From Halovenus marina (GTDB taxonomy: Archaea; Halobacteriota; Halobacteria; Halobacteriales; Haloarculaceae): 64,000 bases of DNA. Below, piece after piece: positions 26,156 to 34,675 of the stretch. The translations under genes were made by a program, and so were the position numbers. Within the stretch, counting starts at the first letter, position 1; every line of letters begins with the position of its first letter. The notes beneath the pieces were generated by a model that did not search any database, was not told the DNA's origin, and was given only the letters and a program-made list of their open reading frames with translations. The stretch is taken from the NCBI RefSeq assembly GCF_051414115.1, contig NZ_JBLKNZ010000001.1, positions 2,542,001 through 2,606,000 on the forward strand, in the 5' to 3' direction.

Positions 26156-27253
26156 CTACGGGTCCGGGTTGAAGACGTCGGTGTTCGGTTCGCCCTGGAC
26201 GTTGAGCACCGCCATCCGGCCACGGCGGGCGACTCGGCTGAGTGCGTGGTCGACCAGTTTGATCGGGCCGGGAACCGGCGTGTCCATCTCCGCGGCGGTG
26301 ACCGTCCCGGGTGCGACCGGCGTGGTCTCGACGTACCGCGCGGGCGGGGAGACCACGTCTCCGTCGCGGTAGAGTTTCGTCCAGTTGTTGCCGATGGCGT
26401 GCCAGGAGCACGTGAGGTTCGGGCCGCCGTTCGTGAAGAAGACCCGAACGCGCTCGCTCTGTTGGATATTGATGGGGTCGTACGGCCCGTCGGGGGTGAA
26501 CCCGTAGGCCTCACCGTTGGCGACCACGTAGGTCGGCTCCTCGTTCGCCATCGCCTCGTAGTCGAAGGCGTGGTGGCCCTGCTCGCCCGGTTCGCCCTTC
26601 GTGTATATCTCGTGCTGGCCGAAGTAGAGTTCGCGGTCGACCTCCGGCAGTCCCTCCTCGGGTTCGACTAGGATGGACCCGAACATCCCGGCGCTGATGT
26701 GCTGGTCCAGGTTCGGCACCGCACAGTGATAGATGTGGACGCCGGGGTACATCGCCCGGAACTCGATGGTTGCGCTCTCGCCCGGAGCGACCATCGTGTC
26801 CTCCGCGCCGCCGCCCGGCCCGTACACCGCGTGGAAGTCGATGTTGTGCGGCTTGGAGTTGCCCTCCTCGTTCGTGAGGGTGAGATTGATCGTGTCGCCG
26901 CGGCGGACGCGGATCATCGGACCCGGAACCTGCCCGCCGAAGGTCATGTAGTCGAACGTGACGCCGGGTTCGATCTCCGCAGTCTCCTCGGTTGTCACCA
27001 GTTCGATGTCGTGGTGTTTCGGTTCGTCCCAGTCGACCGGGTCCGGGATGTCCGTCGGGTCTGCGGCGATGCGGTCGGTGTCGACCTCCTTCGCCTCGTC
27101 GAGTCCGTCCTGTGCCTGCTGGGTCTGAGTCGGTGCGGGACTCTCCTGCCCGTCGTTGCTGGAACCGCCGCCGAGACATCCCGCCAGTGCGGCCACGCTA
27201 CTCGCTGCTGCCCCTTTGAGGACCGTCCGTCGTCGAGTGTTGGAGTCAGTCAT
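26156..27253 (-). CDS. nirK: Copper-containing nitrite reductase NirK
   Basis: 365 residues. TRRRTVLKGAAASSVAALAGC is a Tat signal with lipobox C26, so the enzyme is anchored outside the membrane. Two cupredoxin domains follow. All ligands can be placed: type 1 copper H136, C177, H185, M190; type 2 copper H141, H176, H336; catalytic D139 and H285. It reduces nitrite to NO. Last helix-free C-terminus ends DVFNPDP. It is divergent from ctaB, with a TATA-like ATATATGTCT about 30 nt before the start. Confidence 0.96.
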   Translation of the reverse strand: MTDSNTRRRTVLKGAAASSVAALAGCLGGGSSNDGQESPAPTQTQQAQDGLDEAKEVDTDRIAADPTDIPDPVDWDEPKHHDIELVTTEETAEIEPGVTFDYMTFGGQVPGPMIRVRRGDTINLTLTNEEGNSKPHNIDFHAVYGPGGGAEDTMVAPGESATIEFRAMYPGVHIYHCAVPNLDQHISAGMFGSILVEPEEGLPEVDRELYFGQHEIYTKGEPGEQGHHAFDYEAMANEEPTYVVANGEAYGFTPDGPYDPINIQQSERVRVFFTNGGPNLTCSWHAIGNNWTKLYRDGDVVSPPARYVETTPVAPGTVTAAEMDTPVPGPIKLVDHALSRVARRGRMAVLNVQGEPNTDVFNPDP

Positions 27254-27329
27254 TTGCTTTCACAGGCGTGAGTTTGTGATAGACATATATAGACCGGCGA
27301 GTGCCTTCCCGAAGCATAAGAAAACTGGT

Positions 27330-27341
27330 TGAACATGTTCA
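27330..27341. promoter_or_regulatory. Palindrome TGAACATGTTCA between nirK and ctaB
   Basis: Shares the GAACATGTTC core with the copper ATPase site. An AATATTTATATA box follows at 27346-27357 for ctaB, placing the palindrome about 39-50 nt before the expected ctaB transcription start, and 77-88 nt before the nirK ATG. Confidence 0.55.
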
Positions 27342-27441
27342 GCGGAATATTTATATAGGAGTTCGGGGCTGGACAGCAGTTCAGCGGGGCCGAATATCTT
27401 CGGCGAAAGTATCGGGCACGCGGCGTCAGTACGTCCACGAG

Positions 27442-28812
27442 ATGAGTCGGTTCACCCACTCGCTGGTCGCGGGCGTCGTCGGGACGTATCTCCTCTTTGG
27501 CCTCGGCGCGACGACGGCGGCGACGGGAGCGGCGTCGTTCGCGCTGGGCCATTACGCCGTCGCGGTGGTCGTCGGGGGAGTGGTCGTCGGCGTCACAATA
27601 CAGGCACTCCGGACCCAGAGAGACGCGTTCGTCCAGGCGGGGCTGGGAGCGGCAACACTATTGTATCTCTCGCAGGCGTTGGTCGGGATGGCAGGCTTTG
27701 GAGGAAATGCGGCGTTCGTCCAGCGACTCCATCTGCCCGGCGGCGTCGTCGTCTTCGGCGTGCTCTTGCTCACGCTCGTTCGCCACCTCGAATGCGAGTA
27801 CGCCACGGAGAACGCGAACGCCGACGAGCTATCGCCCACGGCGGCAAACGAACAACCGACCAGTGACGGCAGACAGCAAACTGACGCGACACCAGCAGGG
27901 ACCAACAGACCACAGGAGAGCGATTCGTCAAAAGTCGGGCGGCTTCGCGCCCGGGTGACAGCCTACGTCTCGCTCACGAAGCCACGCTTGATGTGGTTGC
28001 TCTGCCTGCTCGCACTCGGCGGGATGGGGCTGGCCACGACGACGGGTGCGGCGCTGTCGGGCGTGACAGTCGTGGCGACGCTTGCGGGCGGTGTCCTCGC
28101 CATCGGCGCGAGCGCGACGTTCAATCACGTCTACGAGCGCGAGCGCGACAGTCAGATGGAGCGAACGGCTGACCGGCCCGTCGCCACCCAGACGGTCGAG
28201 CCAGCGCGAGCGCTGACGTTCGGCGCGGCGCTGCTCGTCGGGTCGATGGGGACGCTGCTCCTGTTCGTGAACACACTCGCGGCGCTGTTGACGCTCGTCG
28301 CCGCAGTCTACTACGCGGTCGTCTACACTGTTTTGCTCAAGCCCACGACGACATACAACACGGTCATCGGTGGCGGCGCGGGGGCGCTGCCTGCAGTCAT
28401 CGGCTGGGCCGCCGTGACCGGACGGGTCGGTCTTCCGGCGCTGGTGCTCGCCGCCGTCGTGTTCTGCTGGACGCCAGCGCACTTCTACAATCTCGCCATC
28501 GTCTACCGGGAGGAGTACGCCGCCGGGGGCTATCCGATGTTACCGGTCGTGAACGGCGTCGCCGCGACGAGACGGCGGATTTGCTACTGGCTGGGGACGA
28601 CGCTCGTCGCCACCGCCGTGCTCGGGGCTGTCGTCGGCTTCGGTCGACTCTACATCGGCGCAGCGACACTCGTCGGTGGTGCCTTTCTCTGGACTGTCGT
28701 CCAGCAGTATCGGATCGACACCGAGGCTGTCACCTACCGGAGCTTTCACGCCTCGAACGCGTTTCTGGGAACCGTCCTTCTGTCCATTCTCGTCGAAACG
28801 ATGGTACTGTGA
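27442..28812 (+). CDS. ctaB: Protoheme IX farnesyltransferase (heme O synthase) with N-terminal membrane extension
   Basis: 456 residues. Residues 1-115 form about four membrane helices, then comes a hydrophilic linker rich in Thr/Asn/Gln. From about residue 165 lies the UbiA-type prenyltransferase with TKPRLMWLL, the first Asp-rich motif NHVYERERDSQMERT and the second around YREEYAAGGYPML. It adds a farnesyl group to heme B to give heme O for heme-copper enzymes. The N-terminal extension resembles half of a CtaA-like protein and is known in haloarchaea. It leads the NO-reductase gene group. Confidence 0.9.
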   Translation: MSRFTHSLVAGVVGTYLLFGLGATTAATGAASFALGHYAVAVVVGGVVVGVTIQALRTQRDAFVQAGLGAATLLYLSQALVGMAGFGGNAAFVQRLHLPGGVVVFGVLLLTLVRHLECEYATENANADELSPTAANEQPTSDGRQQTDATPAGTNRPQESDSSKVGRLRARVTAYVSLTKPRLMWLLCLLALGGMGLATTTGAALSGVTVVATLAGGVLAIGASATFNHVYERERDSQMERTADRPVATQTVEPARALTFGAALLVGSMGTLLLFVNTLAALLTLVAAVYYAVVYTVLLKPTTTYNTVIGGGAGALPAVIGWAAVTGRVGLPALVLAAVVFCWTPAHFYNLAIVYREEYAAGGYPMLPVVNGVAATRRRICYWLGTTLVATAVLGAVVGFGRLYIGAATLVGGAFLWTVVQQYRIDTEAVTYRSFHASNAFLGTVLLSILVETMVL

Positions 28813-28879
28813 ACGGGAACACGTCGGGGTGCCCCACGGGAACGACCGTCCCGTCCTTCTGGGGGAGTTTATATGGATG

Positions 28880-28891
28880 CGAACATGTGCG
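28880..28891. promoter_or_regulatory. Palindrome-like CGAACATGTGCG before the CuA operon
   Basis: One mismatch from CGAACATGTTCG. It lies just downstream of a TTTATAT box (28868-28874) and 50-61 nt before the first ATG, so its geometry differs from the other sites and could mean repression or a second promoter. Confidence 0.4.
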
Positions 28892-28940
28892 CGACAATTC
28901 TGAGGGAGGCAGTCGGAGAACCTGTCACTGTGAGCGCGCC

Positions 28941-29093
28941 ATGAGTTCGCATTCGACAGACGACGTTCCCGTTATGCAACGGCTGTACGACCGCATCTGG
29001 CTCATCGCGGCGTTGGCGATGGTCTTTTTCATCGTCGTGTATGTCGGCTGGGGGCTGTTCGACGCGTTGACGCTCCCAGCGGGGCCGAGGTGA
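28941..29093 (+). CDS. Small single-helix subunit of the CuA heme-copper enzyme
   Basis: 50 residues with one membrane helix (IWLIAALAMVFFIVVYVGWGLF). It is the first gene of the operon, ending 5 nt before the CuA subunit ATG (or overlapping its alternative GTG). Similar one-helix subunits occur in B-type (ba3) oxidases, where they complete the two-helix topology of subunit II. The identification is by position and topology. Confidence 0.7.
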   Translation: MSSHSTDDVPVMQRLYDRIWLIAALAMVFFIVVYVGWGLFDALTLPAGPR

Positions 29094-29098
29094 TCCAG

Positions 29099-29638
29099 AT
29101 GTCCGACCCAACAGAACCGCCGGAAGGAAACTGGTGGGACCAACCAGTAAACCGCCGCGAGACGATCTGGCTCGGCATCGCCGGGGCGTGGTCACTTGCC
29201 ATCTTCGGCTGGATGAGCGGCTTCACCCGATTTGGTGAGCAGAACCCGATCGGGGAGACCTACGAGGTCGAACCGCAGGAGTATCTGGAGAAAGTGCAGG
29301 CGTACAAGGAGCGAGCGGAGCAGACCGAGGAGGGATACCTCATCCCGCCGGACGACCAGGTGTACATCGGCGGCATCCGCTTCAACTGGGATGGTCTACC
29401 GGCGGTGCTCGAAGCGGGCACAGAGTACGAGTTCCACCTCGGCTCCTACGACGTACAACACGGCTTTTCGGTTCGGCCGGAGGGGAACCTCAGCAAGCAG
29501 ATCAACCTGCAGATATTCCCCGACACCGAGTGGATCGTTCCGATGACGTTCGACGAACCCGGCACGTATCACGTCATCTGCAACGAGTTCTGTGGCAACG
29601 GCCACAACGGCATGCACGGGAAATTCTTCGTGGAGTGA
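29099..29638 (+). CDS. Heme-copper enzyme subunit II with CuA site
   Basis: 179 residues with one N-terminal membrane helix and an external cupredoxin domain. Complete CuA ligand set: H121, C161, E163, C165, H169, M172 in ICNEFCGNGHNGMHG. It accepts electrons from a soluble carrier such as halocyanin and passes them to subunit I. A GTG at 29090 could add three residues. The next gene begins 4 nt after its stop. Confidence 0.92.
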   Translation: MSDPTEPPEGNWWDQPVNRRETIWLGIAGAWSLAIFGWMSGFTRFGEQNPIGETYEVEPQEYLEKVQAYKERAEQTEEGYLIPPDDQVYIGGIRFNWDGLPAVLEAGTEYEFHLGSYDVQHGFSVRPEGNLSKQINLQIFPDTEWIVPMTFDEPGTYHVICNEFCGNGHNGMHGKFFVE

Positions 29639-29642
29639 TACG

Positions 29643-31370
29643 ATGAACGCAATCACACGCCTCTTCGACAACGACTACGACGACGACGGCTTCCGGGAGT
29701 GTTCGGTGACCGGCCTCGACATCCATCGGTCGGTCGAACGCCACGTCAAGCTCTACGGCCTGACGGCAGTCGTCGCGCTCGTGGTCGGTGGCCTGTTCGC
29801 GTTCTCGGTTGCGCTCACGCGGTGGGAAGTGGTCGGGCTGATCGGCGAGCAAAACTACTACAAGCATCTCAGCATGCACGCGTGGAACCTGCTCATCTTC
29901 TGGATGGTCTTCATGGAGATTGCCATCCTCTACGTAGGCGGGCCGATGGTGCTCGGTCGGCGGCTCCCACTGAAGCGACTCGCGACCGGAGGCTGGGTGG
30001 TCATGCTGGTCGGCGCGCTCGGGGTCAACTGGTCCATCTGGACAGTGTCGGGAACCGAGGTGGCACCCCTGTTGACCGCGTACGTCCCGCTCGACATTCC
30101 GAGTGCGTTCTATGCCTTTGCGATCGTCTTCCTGCTCGGCGCGACGGTCGCTGCGCTGCCGTTTTTCGTGTCCCTGTGGCTCGAAAAGCGGGAGGCCACG
30201 AACACGACGCTGCCGCTTATCACCTTCGGGGCCTTCGCCACCGGCGTCATCGCCGTGCAGGCGATTCTTGGCGGGCTTGCGGCCTTCGGATACGCCCTCG
30301 CCTGGACGGAAGGGTTCATCGAGACGATCGACGCCGGGATCTACCGGCAACTGTACTGGATCATCGGCCACGGTTCACAGCAGATAAACCTGCTCGCGAT
30401 GATCACCGTGTGGTACTTCCTGACGCACTTCGTGGGCGGCGCGAAGGTCGTCTCGGAGAAGGTGTCGCGGTCGGCGTTTATCCTCTACATCTTCTTCATC
30501 AACCTCGGTGCGGCCCACCACCTGATGGTCGATCCGGGCGCGTCGGTCGGCTGGCGAATCTTCAACACCTCGTATGCGTTCTACGGGGCGGCCTTCGCGA
30601 GCATGATCCACGCCTTCGCCATCCCGGCGGGACTCGAAGCGGGGCGGCGACAGCGCGGCCAGGGCGGCGGCCTCTTCGGCTGGCTCACCTCCGCGCCCTG
30701 GAAGAACCCCGCGTTCTCGGCGACGATATTCAGCATTATCCTCTTTGGCTTCGTCGGGGGCATCACGGGCGTGTTGATGGGACAGCTCCAGCTCAACATG
30801 ACCTGGCACAACACCTTCGCGACGGTCGGGCACTTCCACGGCACCGTCGCCGTCGGGACGACGCTCGCGTTCATGGGACTGGTCTTTTTCCTCATCAAGA
30901 CGATGTTCCGCCGGGACTTCATCTCGGGGACGCTAGCGACGCTCGTCCCCTACTTCTACGCCGGGGCGATGGGCCTCGTGACCCTGATGATGATGTACGT
31001 CGGCATCCTCTATGGTGTGCCGCGCCGGACCTCCGAAGTCGTCTCGAACATCCCCGGTGCGAACTTCAGCCTCTCGGCTGCCGAACCGCTGTTCATCCCA
31101 TTCGGCATCTTCGCCGTGCTCGCCATCCTCGCGGGGGTCTTCTTCGTGGTCGTCGCCGTCGGGTCGCTGCTCGGCGGGAGCCGACTCGACGCTGGCGACG
31201 ACGGCGGGATGCTCCCGAGCGGCGGCCTCCGAACCGACGGCGGCGAGTCGGTACACGCCGTGGAGATGCGCGGCACCTTCGTCCTCTGTCTGGTCTTCAT
31301 GGCGACGTTCGTCGCGCTCTACGTGTTGAACTGGTTCCTGCTCACGCAACTGTGGGAGATCGGTGTCTGA
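29643..31370 (+). CDS. Heme-copper catalytic subunit, probable CuA-linked NO reductase
   Basis: 575 residues, about 13-14 membrane helices. Low-spin heme ligands are H79 and H399, high-spin heme ligand H397, and CuB ligands H243, H292 and H293, all present. Oxidases carry Tyr four residues after the first CuB His (GHPxxY); here the motif is GHGSQQ, so Q247 replaces the cross-linked Tyr needed for O2 splitting. Loss of this Tyr is shared by NO-reducing branches of the superfamily. Next to nirK and a CuA subunit, reduction of NO to N2O is the most likely role; a divergent oxidase is the alternative. Confidence 0.85.
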   Translation: MNAITRLFDNDYDDDGFRECSVTGLDIHRSVERHVKLYGLTAVVALVVGGLFAFSVALTRWEVVGLIGEQNYYKHLSMHAWNLLIFWMVFMEIAILYVGGPMVLGRRLPLKRLATGGWVVMLVGALGVNWSIWTVSGTEVAPLLTAYVPLDIPSAFYAFAIVFLLGATVAALPFFVSLWLEKREATNTTLPLITFGAFATGVIAVQAILGGLAAFGYALAWTEGFIETIDAGIYRQLYWIIGHGSQQINLLAMITVWYFLTHFVGGAKVVSEKVSRSAFILYIFFINLGAAHHLMVDPGASVGWRIFNTSYAFYGAAFASMIHAFAIPAGLEAGRRQRGQGGGLFGWLTSAPWKNPAFSATIFSIILFGFVGGITGVLMGQLQLNMTWHNTFATVGHFHGTVAVGTTLAFMGLVFFLIKTMFRRDFISGTLATLVPYFYAGAMGLVTLMMMYVGILYGVPRRTSEVVSNIPGANFSLSAAEPLFIPFGIFAVLAILAGVFFVVVAVGSLLGGSRLDAGDDGGMLPSGGLRTDGGESVHAVEMRGTFVLCLVFMATFVALYVLNWFLLTQLWEIGV

Positions 31371-31391
31371 GTCGCAGCATTCAGCAAACTA

Positions 31392-32072
31392 ATGTCATCG
31401 AATCCACTCTCGACGCTCGGTCGCGTTGGTCGACAGTACTGGCGGGACCTGTTGAGCGTCTACTACGCGAACACGCCCGTCTGGCGCTGGCTGAAAAGTG
31501 CTGCACTCGTCTTCCTGGGCTTTTTCGCCTGGATGGGCGGGTCGGTCCTGCTCTCGGTCCAGCCCGGGTGGACGTTCCTGCACTACGTGATGGCCTACGG
31601 GATGCTGGTCGTCGCCTGGGGACCGTTCACCCACTTCGTCGTCGTCCCGCTGACGATCCGACTCCGACGAACGGCCGATCATCCCGTCACGCGCGCGTTC
31701 TCGCGTAACTCCGGGACGATCAATCTCACCATCTTCTTCGCGCTAGTGGTGGTTCTCGGGACGGTCACGCCCGGGTTCATGTTGCTCGAATTCTCCCTCT
31801 CCAGCGACGGCGGCACCGACGTCACCGGTGACCTCTCGTGTGAGGTGGGCGAGACAGTCGTCACCTGCGAGATAACGGACCCAAGCGGATTCGACAGGGT
31901 GGTCGTCACGTCCGGCGGCGAGACTATCGTGACCGTCGACGAACCACCCTACACCTTCGAGTTCGAGCAGGACGTGCTCGTCGAGACACGGACGGGTAGA
32001 GAGTACCGGGTGTCGCTCCAGGACGAAAACGGCGACCGGGTTCGACGGTTCGTCAGAATCGTTCCGGGATAG
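31392..32072 (+). CDS. Membrane protein in the CuA enzyme operon
   Basis: 226 residues. Three membrane helices (about 36-58, 65-85, 113-135) are followed by an external beta-rich domain with two cysteines (LSCEVGETVVTCEI) that could form a disulfide. It starts 21 nt after the catalytic subunit. I know no family; the position suggests an accessory or assembly subunit of the NO-reductase-like enzyme. Confidence 0.65.
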   Translation: MSSNPLSTLGRVGRQYWRDLLSVYYANTPVWRWLKSAALVFLGFFAWMGGSVLLSVQPGWTFLHYVMAYGMLVVAWGPFTHFVVVPLTIRLRRTADHPVTRAFSRNSGTINLTIFFALVVVLGTVTPGFMLLEFSLSSDGGTDVTGDLSCEVGETVVTCEITDPSGFDRVVVTSGGETIVTVDEPPYTFEFEQDVLVETRTGREYRVSLQDENGDRVRRFVRIVPG

Positions 32073-32101
32073 GTACGCGCCGGGTGTGAACAGCGGCCGG
32101 T

Positions 32102-32740
32102 CTATCGGCCCGACTGCGGACTCTCGAAAAACTGCTTGATGATCTTCCCCTCGGCGCGGTGGAGCGTTTCGCTGACGGTCGATTTCGCACGCCCGACTTC
32201 CGCTGCGAGTTCGGTTAGCGAGCAGGTCCGGGGGGTGTCGTAGTACCCCTGCTCGATTGCGGTCTGGACGATCTCCGCCTGCGAATCGGTCAGCAGATGT
32301 TCCTCGCCGACGTGCTGTTGCAGATAATCGATCGTAAAGGAGATGTCGAACTGTCTGAGTTGTTCGCCTAACTGGGAGATGCTGTCGCTCGGTGCGGTCA
32401 GTTCCCAGACTGCAGCGCCATCCGAAAGCTCGAAGGGCATCTCCAGTGGAACCCCAGAGTCACGCGCCGGAAGCAAGAGTAGAGGAAGCGTCGTCTCGAA
32501 CTGGACGAGTCCCCGGTCTTCTGGCTCGTTCAGCACCTGCACTTTGCTCACGTCCTCGTAGCCAGCCATCTCCTGGAGGAGTTCGGATAGATCTTCGCTT
32601 TCGATCTCGGCGAGACCGACCCCAGAACGCTCGTCGGAGACCGCCGCGAGGATCCGAAAGGTTGCGTCGGGATACTGTCGCGACAGGTCCCCGATCCAGA
32701 CGTCCCCGGGGATCGTCAGTTCGAGTCGCGTCTCCGGCAT
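32102..32740 (-). CDS. HTH_10 (bacterio-opsin activator type) regulator
   Basis: 212 residues. Residues 1-150 form a haloarchaeal sensor-like domain; the C-terminus LTDSQAEIVQTAIEQGYYDTP and LAAEVGRAKSTVSETLHRAE is the HTH_10 DNA-binding domain used by NarO, DmsR and Bat proteins. Unlike cysteine-cluster regulators it has a single Cys in the HTH region, so any redox or NO sensing would be indirect. Its promoter carries the same palindrome seen before nirK-region genes, at -39 to -50, suggesting autoregulation and control of the neighbours. Confidence 0.85.
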   Translation of the reverse strand: MPETRLELTIPGDVWIGDLSRQYPDATFRILAAVSDERSGVGLAEIESEDLSELLQEMAGYEDVSKVQVLNEPEDRGLVQFETTLPLLLLPARDSGVPLEMPFELSDGAAVWELTAPSDSISQLGEQLRQFDISFTIDYLQQHVGEEHLLTDSQAEIVQTAIEQGYYDTPRTCSLTELAAEVGRAKSTVSETLHRAEGKIIKQFFESPQSGR

Positions 32741-32778
32741 ACACTAGCTGATCGGCCCCGGTCGGAAAAGCACTGATG

Positions 32779-32790
32779 CGAACATATTCG
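32779..32790. promoter_or_regulatory. Palindrome CGAACATATTCG before the HTH_10 regulator
   Basis: One mismatch from the perfect palindrome. It lies 39-50 nt before the regulator ATG (minus strand) and 64 nt before the divergent SRPBCC gene, so it could serve both. Confidence 0.55.
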
Positions 32791-32853
32791 GTGTCGTGTT
32801 CGGTTATCGGGACTGGCCCAAATGTTGAAACAGGCAAACACACACGTCTAGGT

Positions 32854-33282
32854 ATGGAGAGTGTCTCGATCAGTCGGGCGATCCCCGGGCCGACGGCACC
32901 GCTGCACGAGGCGATGCACGACCTCGAACCGTTCATGAAGAGCGCGGGGTTCGACACTGTCACCGTGGACAGCGACCAGTTCACGATCGAGAACAACGTC
33001 GGACTGTTGTCGATCAGCCTCGACCTGCAACTCGTCGACCGGGACGCGGACCTCGCCTACGAGCAGATCGACGGGATCTTCGAGTCGATGGAGACGCGGT
33101 ACACGCTCGAAGAAGGCGAGGAGACGACGACAGTCACGGCCACGACCGAGTTCGAACTCGACGCGAGCATCGTCGGTCCGATTCTCGATGCGACGATCAT
33201 CGCACGACAGCGAAAGAAGGAGTTGACGCGGCAGTTCGACTATCTGGAGGAGGTCGCCGCCGAAGCGAACGCCACCGAGTGA
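32854..33282 (+). CDS. SRPBCC-like haloarchaeal protein
   Basis: 142 residues, mixed alpha/beta with a long C-terminal helix (ILDATIIARQRKKELTRQFDYLEEV), the outline of an SRPBCC/polyketide-cyclase ligand-binding fold. No catalytic residues can be named. Start MESVSISRAIPGP at 32854; the open frame extends upstream without similarity. Divergent from the HTH_10 regulator and upstream of the repeat-rich gap. Confidence 0.55.
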   Translation: MESVSISRAIPGPTAPLHEAMHDLEPFMKSAGFDTVTVDSDQFTIENNVGLLSISLDLQLVDRDADLAYEQIDGIFESMETRYTLEEGEETTTVTATTEFELDASIVGPILDATIIARQRKKELTRQFDYLEEVAAEANATE

Positions 33283-33315
33283 GTGGCGAACGTCTTCGGA
33301 CAAATGCTGATTGAC

Positions 33316-33402
33316 GAGACGGACCGAGTGGATCGACTGATGAGACAAACCGGACGGATCGACCGATGAGACGGACCGAGTGGATCGACTAATGAGACAA
33401 AC
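33316..33402 (+). repeat. 52-nt tandem repeat with overlapping mini-ORFs
   Basis: A 35-nt block at 33316-33350 recurs at 33368-33402 with one difference. Within and around it are very short ORFs linked by stop/start overlaps: from ATG 33304 (21 codons), then MRRTEWID, then MRQTASADR, whose TGA overlaps the ATG at 33418 of the next gene. Confidence 0.7.
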
Positions 33403-33417
33403 AGCAAGCGCCGACAG

Positions 33418-34605
33418 ATGAGTACGGCAGCAGCGCAGGTCTCGCGCTGGTCGAAGCGGTTCACGGTCGTGAGCGTCGCCTTCGCGCTGCTGTGGGGGGT
33501 CGGAACGATTGCCGACATCTCGCGGAACAGTCAGATCGTGGTTGGCCTCTTTGGATTCGTCTTTCACATGATCTTCGGCAAAGGGTACGCGCTCGTCCCG
33601 ACGTACTTCGACCGCGACCTCGAACCGCCGTGGCTCCCGATGGTCCAGTTTCCCCTGTCGGTCGGCGGGACAGTCGCGCTCGCTGCCGCGTCGATAACAG
33701 AGGGCGCGACGGGACCGCTCACGAACGCGGGCGCACTCCTCTGGTTCGGCGGCGTCGTCGTCTTCGTCGGCGGACTGGCCCTGTCAGTCCGGGGAAACCT
33801 GACGGGCACCGAGACCGGAACCGGCGAGCACAACAGCCACAGACGCGGGGTCGACAGACTCGCGAACCTGTTCATGCCCATCGCGCTCGCGTATCTGGTC
33901 GCCGGGAGCTACGAGGTACTCGCGGCCGCGACCGGCCTTCCCCTCCTTCTCGACGGCTACCGACCGCGGTCGACCCATCTGCTCGCCGTCGGGACGGCGA
34001 CGCTGTTCGTCTTCGCCATCGGCGTTCGCCTCTTTCCGCGACTGCTTCGAGCCACGCCACCAAAAGCGCTCGTCGCCGTGGTCTTGCCGCTGGGCGCAGT
34101 CGCACCGGCCGGACTCGCGGCGACGCTTCCATCGGGCGAGTGGTTCGTCGTCTTCGCGCTCGCGCAGGCGGGTGCGGTCGTCGGCTACGCCGTCGCTATC
34201 GCGATACTATTCTATCGTGCTGACAGCCCACGCATCGGGGCCTACGGGGTGCTGTGCGGCGCGTTCGCTGGCGTCGTCGGCGTCGGGCTGGGGGTGTGGT
34301 TCGCCGTCTCCGGTATCGATTCCACGCACGTGGCCGCCCATCTGCGCGTGAACCTGCTCGGCTTTCTCGGACTGACGATCGTCGGCGCGACCTATCAGTT
34401 CTATCCGCCAGCGGTCAGTCAGTACCCCGGCGGAACGGACAGGACTGCCGCGGCATCGATCGCTGGAATGGCCACAGGGCTGTCCATCGAGACAGTCGCA
34501 CGCATCGTCGGCCACGAACCGATACTTCTGGTCGGGGAACTCGTGACGCTGCTCGGGATTGTGCTGTACGCGGCGGTGCTCTACGGCGTGCTGGCGTCTC
34601 GGTAA
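33418..34605 (+). CDS. Polytopic membrane protein, possibly NnrS/heme-copper-like
   Basis: 395 residues with about 11-12 membrane helices. Histidines lie at helix positions: H50 in FVFHMIFGKGYALVP, one in STHLLAVGTATLF, and two in HVAAHLRVNLLGFLGLTIVGATYQFYPP. The pattern recalls heme-copper subunit I relatives and NnrS proteins, which occur with denitrification genes, but the similarity is topological. Its start overlaps a chain of mini-ORFs, hinting at translational coupling. Confidence 0.6.
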   Translation: MSTAAAQVSRWSKRFTVVSVAFALLWGVGTIADISRNSQIVVGLFGFVFHMIFGKGYALVPTYFDRDLEPPWLPMVQFPLSVGGTVALAAASITEGATGPLTNAGALLWFGGVVVFVGGLALSVRGNLTGTETGTGEHNSHRRGVDRLANLFMPIALAYLVAGSYEVLAAATGLPLLLDGYRPRSTHLLAVGTATLFVFAIGVRLFPRLLRATPPKALVAVVLPLGAVAPAGLAATLPSGEWFVVFALAQAGAVVGYAVAIAILFYRADSPRIGAYGVLCGAFAGVVGVGLGVWFAVSGIDSTHVAAHLRVNLLGFLGLTIVGATYQFYPPAVSQYPGGTDRTAAASIAGMATGLSIETVARIVGHEPILLVGELVTLLGIVLYAAVLYGVLASR

Positions 34606-34675
34606 GGGTCACGAGCCACAGAGACACCTCAGATCAGCACCACATTTATATGATATGTGTTTGTTGATCGCTATC

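Noticed and set aside
29699..31708. 669-codon plus frame inside the heme-copper subunit gene
   Set aside because: Arg-rich shadow of the subunit I reading frame; no hydrophobic pattern of its own.
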